Made by a program: the position numbers and the translations under genes. This document shows positions 58,116 to 61,585 of a stretch of DNA of 61,585 nucleotides, piece by piece; position 1 is the first letter of the stretch, and each line of letters begins with the position of its first letter. The notes below the pieces were generated by a model, which saw only the letters and a program-made list of their open reading frames with translations, searched no databases and was not told the origin of the DNA. The stretch comes from Candidatus Thorarchaeota archaeon. Lineage in GTDB: Archaea; Asgardarchaeota; Thorarchaeia; Thorarchaeales; Thorarchaeaceae. The stretch lies in the NCBI GenBank assembly GCA_020348985.1, contig CP070761.1, positions 2,009,492 through 2,071,076 on the forward strand. The letters run 5' to 3'.

Positions 58116-61100
58116 CTATGCTCTGACACGTGCAACTGGAAGAATGATGCGGAATGATGCCCCATGCTTGGCGGAGTCCAGAAGCTCTATGGTACCCCCG
58201 TAGACCTCAATGATCTTCTTAGTGAGAAAGAGTCCATAACCGCCGCCAGTTGTAGACGTTCCTTTCTGAAAGAGACTCTCTCGGATTTCCTTTGGAATGC
58301 CGGGGCCCTTGTCCGACACGTCAATCTGAACTCCCTTTTCAGAGGGAGATACAACAACGGTGACCTCGGCATCCGGACCAGCGTACTCCGCAGAGTTTCT
58401 AAAGAGATTGTCAAAGACCGTTGTCATCAATCTGCCGCCCAGTACCCTTAGTTCAGGACCAACACTTCTGAGGCGCAGCTCTACATTCAAGCCTGGATGG
58501 CTCTTCTCAGCTTGTCTGCTTGCAAGCTGAAGGATTCTGATAATGTCTCGTTCCTCTAGTGCACTGGGCCGTCCTAAGACGTCCAACAGCTTGGTCATCC
58601 GTTCAGTAGCAGCAGCGATTGCCTCCAAGTTGCCCTTTGTCTTAGGGATATCCTCGATTGTCATGAAGGCAAACTCGGTGCTGTTGTATACGACTTGTAG
58701 ATCGTTTCGAATGTCGTGCTGCAGGAGATTAGCATACATTTCCAACTCACGATTTGAGAAACGGAGTTCCTCCTCTGCACGTTTTCGCTCAAGAGCGCTC
58801 ACGAATACAGCCGCCACCAATCTCAGAAGATGGCCTAGCTGCTCGGGCCACAGATGTTCGGTACCCCTAGCCCCATAGAAACCGAGGACACCATACAACG
58901 CCCCTTCATGTGTCATTGGAACAAGAAGCTGAGACCTGAAAGGAATTCCCAGAGACTGAGCCCATCTCCGTTCTCCTATTGCCTCTGGCGGGTTTTCTTC
59001 TCGCGTACTGATGATTATGCTGTCGCCTCGATGCAGAGTCTCAAAGTAGTAACCGAAAGTAGCTGAAGGGATACCTTGCAGATTGGCAATTTGAGAGTCT
59101 TCTGGGGAATCTGCCCACTCATGTGTGTTTGTGAGCGTGGAGAGATCATCTGAGAAAAGAATTACAGAGCCAAGCACAGCGCCAACGAATTCGCCAATCC
59201 GATTCAATGCTGAGTTGATCTCTCTGTCAATCTCTTCAATAGGAAGGTCAATGAATCGTGTTGCAAGTTCCGAGACAATCTCCTCGAATTCGGCCAAGTA
59301 TCTTACAGCTTCTTCAGCTTCGTGTCGGTCTGTGATGTCCCTCACTACAGACACGATGCTCTCACCATCGTCATGAAGACTCAACGTGGCTGAGAACCAA
59401 TATTGTCTATCCTCAATCACAAGAGGGTAATCGAATGTCCGCGGTTCCTTCGTGTTTCGAACCTCTCTGGAAAGTGCAAGGTGCTTATCCGCTACATCTT
59501 CTGGAATAGTATCGGCAACATGCTTCTCCATCATCTCTTCGGCAGGCTGCACGAGAAGGTGTCCACTCGAAGCGTAGCATTCTCTGTACTTGTCCTCTTT
59601 GTCGTATACGAATATGAGATCGTGCATGGATTCGATGACAGTGCGATGTTTCTGCTCGCTCTCGCGGATGGCCTCTGCGACCTTCTTCTGTTCTGTGACG
59701 TCTCTTATGAAGCCTAGACGGTGTGGGACGCCGTCTAGCGTAATTGGTGTTGATTTAATATCTGCGAAGAAGAGAACTCCATCGCTTCTCATCATAGGAA
59801 TCCCTTCTACAGTGTCAGTCTCACCCGATATAATCCGTTCAAACTGCTCCATTGCATACTGCCGTGCATCTTCGGGCATGAAATCGACAATATTCATTGT
59901 CATGATTTCGTCAAGAGAGACACCCATCATTTCACACATTCTGGCATTCGCGGAACTAGTATTTCCATCTCGGTCGATTACGTGTATTCCATCGACTGCG
60001 CTATCGAAGATCGTTCGGTACCTTTCTTCACTCTCTCTCAAGTCTTTCTCAGTTTCCTTCAGGTGAGTGATGTCCAAGAGGGTGCCAGTTGCTTGCTGGG
60101 TAGAGCCATCTTCCTCCCATTCCACTACTTTGCCTCTTTCTAGAACCCATTTCCATTCTTCGGACTTGGTCTTCATTCTGTGCTCGGAAGAATACAGCGG
60201 GGATTCTCCCGCCACATGCATGTTCCAACGTGCCACCACCTCTTCCAAGTCATCGGGGTGTACAAGCTTCTCCCACCCTTCTATGGTCATTTCAAGGTCA
60301 TCCAAATCATAGCCTAGGATTGTGGCCCATCTCGAGGAAAATGTCATCTCACCCGTTCTTGCGTCCCAATGCCATATTCCCAGTTCGGCCCCCTGTAGTG
60401 CAAGATCTAGGCTCTCCTGGCTCTCACGAAGAGCCGCCACAGTCTCTGTACGCTCAGTGACGTCCTGAATCTGGGAAAAGTAGCCTGTTATATCACCTGT
60501 TTCGTCCAGTCGTAGAGGCGTATGAAGAACATCAATGTGCATAAGCCCTGTTTTCGTAGTAGTGTACTGACCTGCCTGCCTTGTCTTCTCAAAGTCAAAC
60601 TCTAGCATGAATCTCGCAGCTTCACCCGCAAGAAGCTTCTCCTTGACATCTTCAGGCGTGTTGGGATCCTCAAAGAGAACAAAACCCTTCATGTCCTCAT
60701 TGCTTGGTACACCGAATAGGTCCAATCCAGCTTGGTTTATGTCCAGGATTCGGCCTTCGCTGTCGAACACTTCCATTGCAATGGGAGACTCCTCGAATGC
60801 TGTTCGGAACTTCTTTTCACTCTCCATCAGAAGACGTTCGATCCTCTGCGGCTCAGTGATGTCCCGAATTAGCGTCAACACCCAATTCACGCGTCTTCCC
60901 TTCAAAATCGGGATTCTCCTTATCTCGACAAACACTTCGGAATCGTCTATCTGGTGCATCTCTTGAGAGACTATGACTTTTCGTTCACTCAAAACCTTCT
61001 CATACTCTTTGAGTACGTCTTTGGTCAGAAAGGTAAAGCAGTCAAGCAGCTTCTTCCCGGCAGGCTCAGGGTCCAAACCCATCCTCTTCAACCATACATC

Positions 61101-61217
61101 CAGTGCGGGATTTGCGTACTGAATTACCATGTCGCGGTCGACTATGTGCAATGCATCGTCAAGTGACTCAAGTGCTAGCTGACCTAGGTCATGAGCCCCA
61201 GAGCGGAACTTAGACAT
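58116..61217 (-). CDS. Soluble multi-PAS/GAF sensor histidine kinase
   Basis: The 1033-residue protein has five PAS domains in tandem (about 10-130, 135-255, 265-385, 395-515, 520-640), with PAC ends such as IRDITEPQRI, IQDVTERTE and IRDVTEQKK. A GAF domain lies at about 650-800. The phospho-acceptor region LLQHDIRND (H-box) comes next, then a HATPase with NLFRNSAEY (N-box), DKGPGIP (G1) and GGGYGLFL (G2). No membrane helix is present, so it senses intracellular signals such as redox state or ligands. No response regulator or receiver domain is visible in the window. ATG 61217 has AAGGAGGAG before it and is preferred to 61250. Confidence 0.9.
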   Translation of the reverse strand: MSKFRSGAHDLGQLALESLDDALHIVDRDMVIQYANPALDVWLKRMGLDPEPAGKKLLDCFTFLTKDVLKEYEKVLSERKVIVSQEMHQIDDSEVFVEIRRIPILKGRRVNWVLTLIRDITEPQRIERLLMESEKKFRTAFEESPIAMEVFDSEGRILDINQAGLDLFGVPSNEDMKGFVLFEDPNTPEDVKEKLLAGEAARFMLEFDFEKTRQAGQYTTTKTGLMHIDVLHTPLRLDETGDITGYFSQIQDVTERTETVAALRESQESLDLALQGAELGIWHWDARTGEMTFSSRWATILGYDLDDLEMTIEGWEKLVHPDDLEEVVARWNMHVAGESPLYSSEHRMKTKSEEWKWVLERGKVVEWEEDGSTQQATGTLLDITHLKETEKDLRESEERYRTIFDSAVDGIHVIDRDGNTSSANARMCEMMGVSLDEIMTMNIVDFMPEDARQYAMEQFERIISGETDTVEGIPMMRSDGVLFFADIKSTPITLDGVPHRLGFIRDVTEQKKVAEAIRESEQKHRTVIESMHDLIFVYDKEDKYRECYASSGHLLVQPAEEMMEKHVADTIPEDVADKHLALSREVRNTKEPRTFDYPLVIEDRQYWFSATLSLHDDGESIVSVVRDITDRHEAEEAVRYLAEFEEIVSELATRFIDLPIEEIDREINSALNRIGEFVGAVLGSVILFSDDLSTLTNTHEWADSPEDSQIANLQGIPSATFGYYFETLHRGDSIIISTREENPPEAIGERRWAQSLGIPFRSQLLVPMTHEGALYGVLGFYGARGTEHLWPEQLGHLLRLVAAVFVSALERKRAEEELRFSNRELEMYANLLQHDIRNDLQVVYNSTEFAFMTIEDIPKTKGNLEAIAAATERMTKLLDVLGRPSALEERDIIRILQLASRQAEKSHPGLNVELRLRSVGPELRVLGGRLMTTVFDNLFRNSAEYAGPDAEVTVVVSPSEKGVQIDVSDKGPGIPKEIRESLFQKGTSTTGGGYGLFLTKKIIEVYGGTIELLDSAKHGASFRIILPVARVRA

Positions 61218-61403
61218 TTCAGAGACTCCTCCTTGCTTGATCTCGTTCATTTCTCAGTTGAATTGTCCATTCTAATGGAGGCGTATGTTGATGGCGACGG
61301 CGCGAATCTGGGCAAAGGAACAGGATTCTTCGTGATTCTCGATTAATAGAAGTTTAGGTGATACATGCCCCCTTTTGGCCCTGAAATGACGTTAATGGAA
61401 CTC

Positions 61404-61409
61404 TTTATA
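61404..61409 (+). promoter_or_regulatory. TATA box of the EamA transporter gene
   Basis: TTTATA at 61404-61409 lies about 50 bases before ATG 61456, giving a leader of roughly 20-25 bases. The rest of the 61251-61455 spacer between the divergent kinase and transporter genes shows no gene or strong dyad. Confidence 0.45.
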
Positions 61410-61455
61410 CGACTCAAACCGGCTCGAGCCACACAGCATTTCCTAAGTGAAAAAC

Positions 61456-61585
61456 ATGGGAGCCAACACCAAGTATCACATTCTGCTAGTTGTGTGCGCA
61501 ATGTTCTGGGGTGGTTCCTGGGTTTCTGCCAAGATTATCGTCTCGATAGCGCCCCCGCTCACGGTAGGGTTCTTCCGTTTCTTCA
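61456..61585 (+). CDS. EamA/DMT-family transporter, N-terminal fragment (cut by window end)
   Basis: The visible 43 residues (MGANTKYHILLVVCAMFWGG, then SWVSAKIIVSIAPPLTVGFF and RFF) show the first DMT helix with its FWGGSWV signature and the PP-x-T-V-G-F-F-R-F turn. DMT transporters have ten helices and move metabolites such as amino acids out of or into the cell. An in-frame GTG at 61447 is an alternative start. The direction and substrate cannot be known from this fragment. Confidence 0.8.
   Translation, partial: MGANTKYHILLVVCAMFWGGSWVSAKIIVSIAPPLTVGFFRFF

Noticed and set aside
1..61585. tRNA, rRNA, CRISPR arrays, insertion sequences, integrase or attachment sites
   Set aside because: Looked for in all spacers on both strands; no cloverleaf, regular repeat array or transposase-like frame was seen by eye. 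A covariance-model scan would be decisive.

Overview
The window looks like a chromosome segment of an archaeon, most likely an Asgard archaeon (Thorarchaeia-like; the class-level guess is inference). Archaeal signs are a geranylgeranyl-reductase family enzyme, a TrmB regulator, a split lipoate ligase (LplA plus LplB), a LipS-type radical SAM protein, TATA-like boxes about 25 bases before several starts (some apparently leaderless), and surface proteins with one C-terminal membrane anchor, one behind a Thr-rich stalk. Asgard-leaning signs are two adjacent Ras-like GTPases, a possible roadblock/LC7 protein, a regular leucine-rich-repeat protein and long coiled-coil proteins. TTG and GTG starts are frequent.

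Layout. 1-7.7 kb: end of a membrane-protein gene, a beta-propeller-like repeat protein, a DAO-type flavin oxidoreductase, a CorA channel, a PfkA-type phosphofructokinase, a secreted anchored glycosidase-like protein and a small Lys-rich Cys protein. 7.6-13.7 kb: a serine hydrolase/membrane protein pair, a 1046-residue beta-helix surface protein and a small membrane protein. 13.7-21.7 kb: a GNAT acetyltransferase, an orphan DNA methyltransferase, a Na/Pi cotransporter-PhoU fusion, two small GTPases behind an unknown 373-residue protein, a TIM-barrel isomerase-like protein and a zinc-ribbon protein. 21.7-33.2 kb: an ATP-grasp enzyme, a coiled-coil/winged-helix protein, an M50-like membrane metalloprotease, the lipoate cluster, then a TrmB - geranylgeranyl reductase - M23-like operon and an agmatinase-family enzyme. 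33.3-37.7 kb: surface and membrane proteins, a winged-helix/membrane pair and the roadblock candidate.

37.8-43.1 kb holds a complete BMP/Nup-type nucleoside ABC transporter. Its binding-protein gene has a leader made almost wholly of three hairpins. A terminator-like hairpin and a second promoter with a dyad separate it from the ATPase and permease genes. 43.2-47.3 kb: an alpha/beta hydrolase, a SnoaL-like protein, the LRR protein and an LVIVD-repeat propeller. 47.4-50.5 kb: a complete polar amino-acid ABC importer. 50.5-61.6 kb: a zinc-finger membrane protein, an iron-sulfur-flavoprotein-like oxidoreductase, oligoendopeptidase F, a secreted protein, an S9 peptidase, an isoaspartyl peptidase, a thioredoxin, a soluble multi-PAS histidine kinase and the start of an EamA transporter.

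Together the genes suggest a peptide- and nucleoside-scavenging heterotroph: amino-acid and nucleoside importers, three peptide- or isopeptide-degrading enzymes (PepF, S9, isoaspartyl peptidase), an oxidoreductase for amines or amino acids, and lipoate enzymes that would support 2-oxoacid or glycine-cleavage complexes. I saw no tRNA, rRNA, CRISPR array, transposase or integrase.
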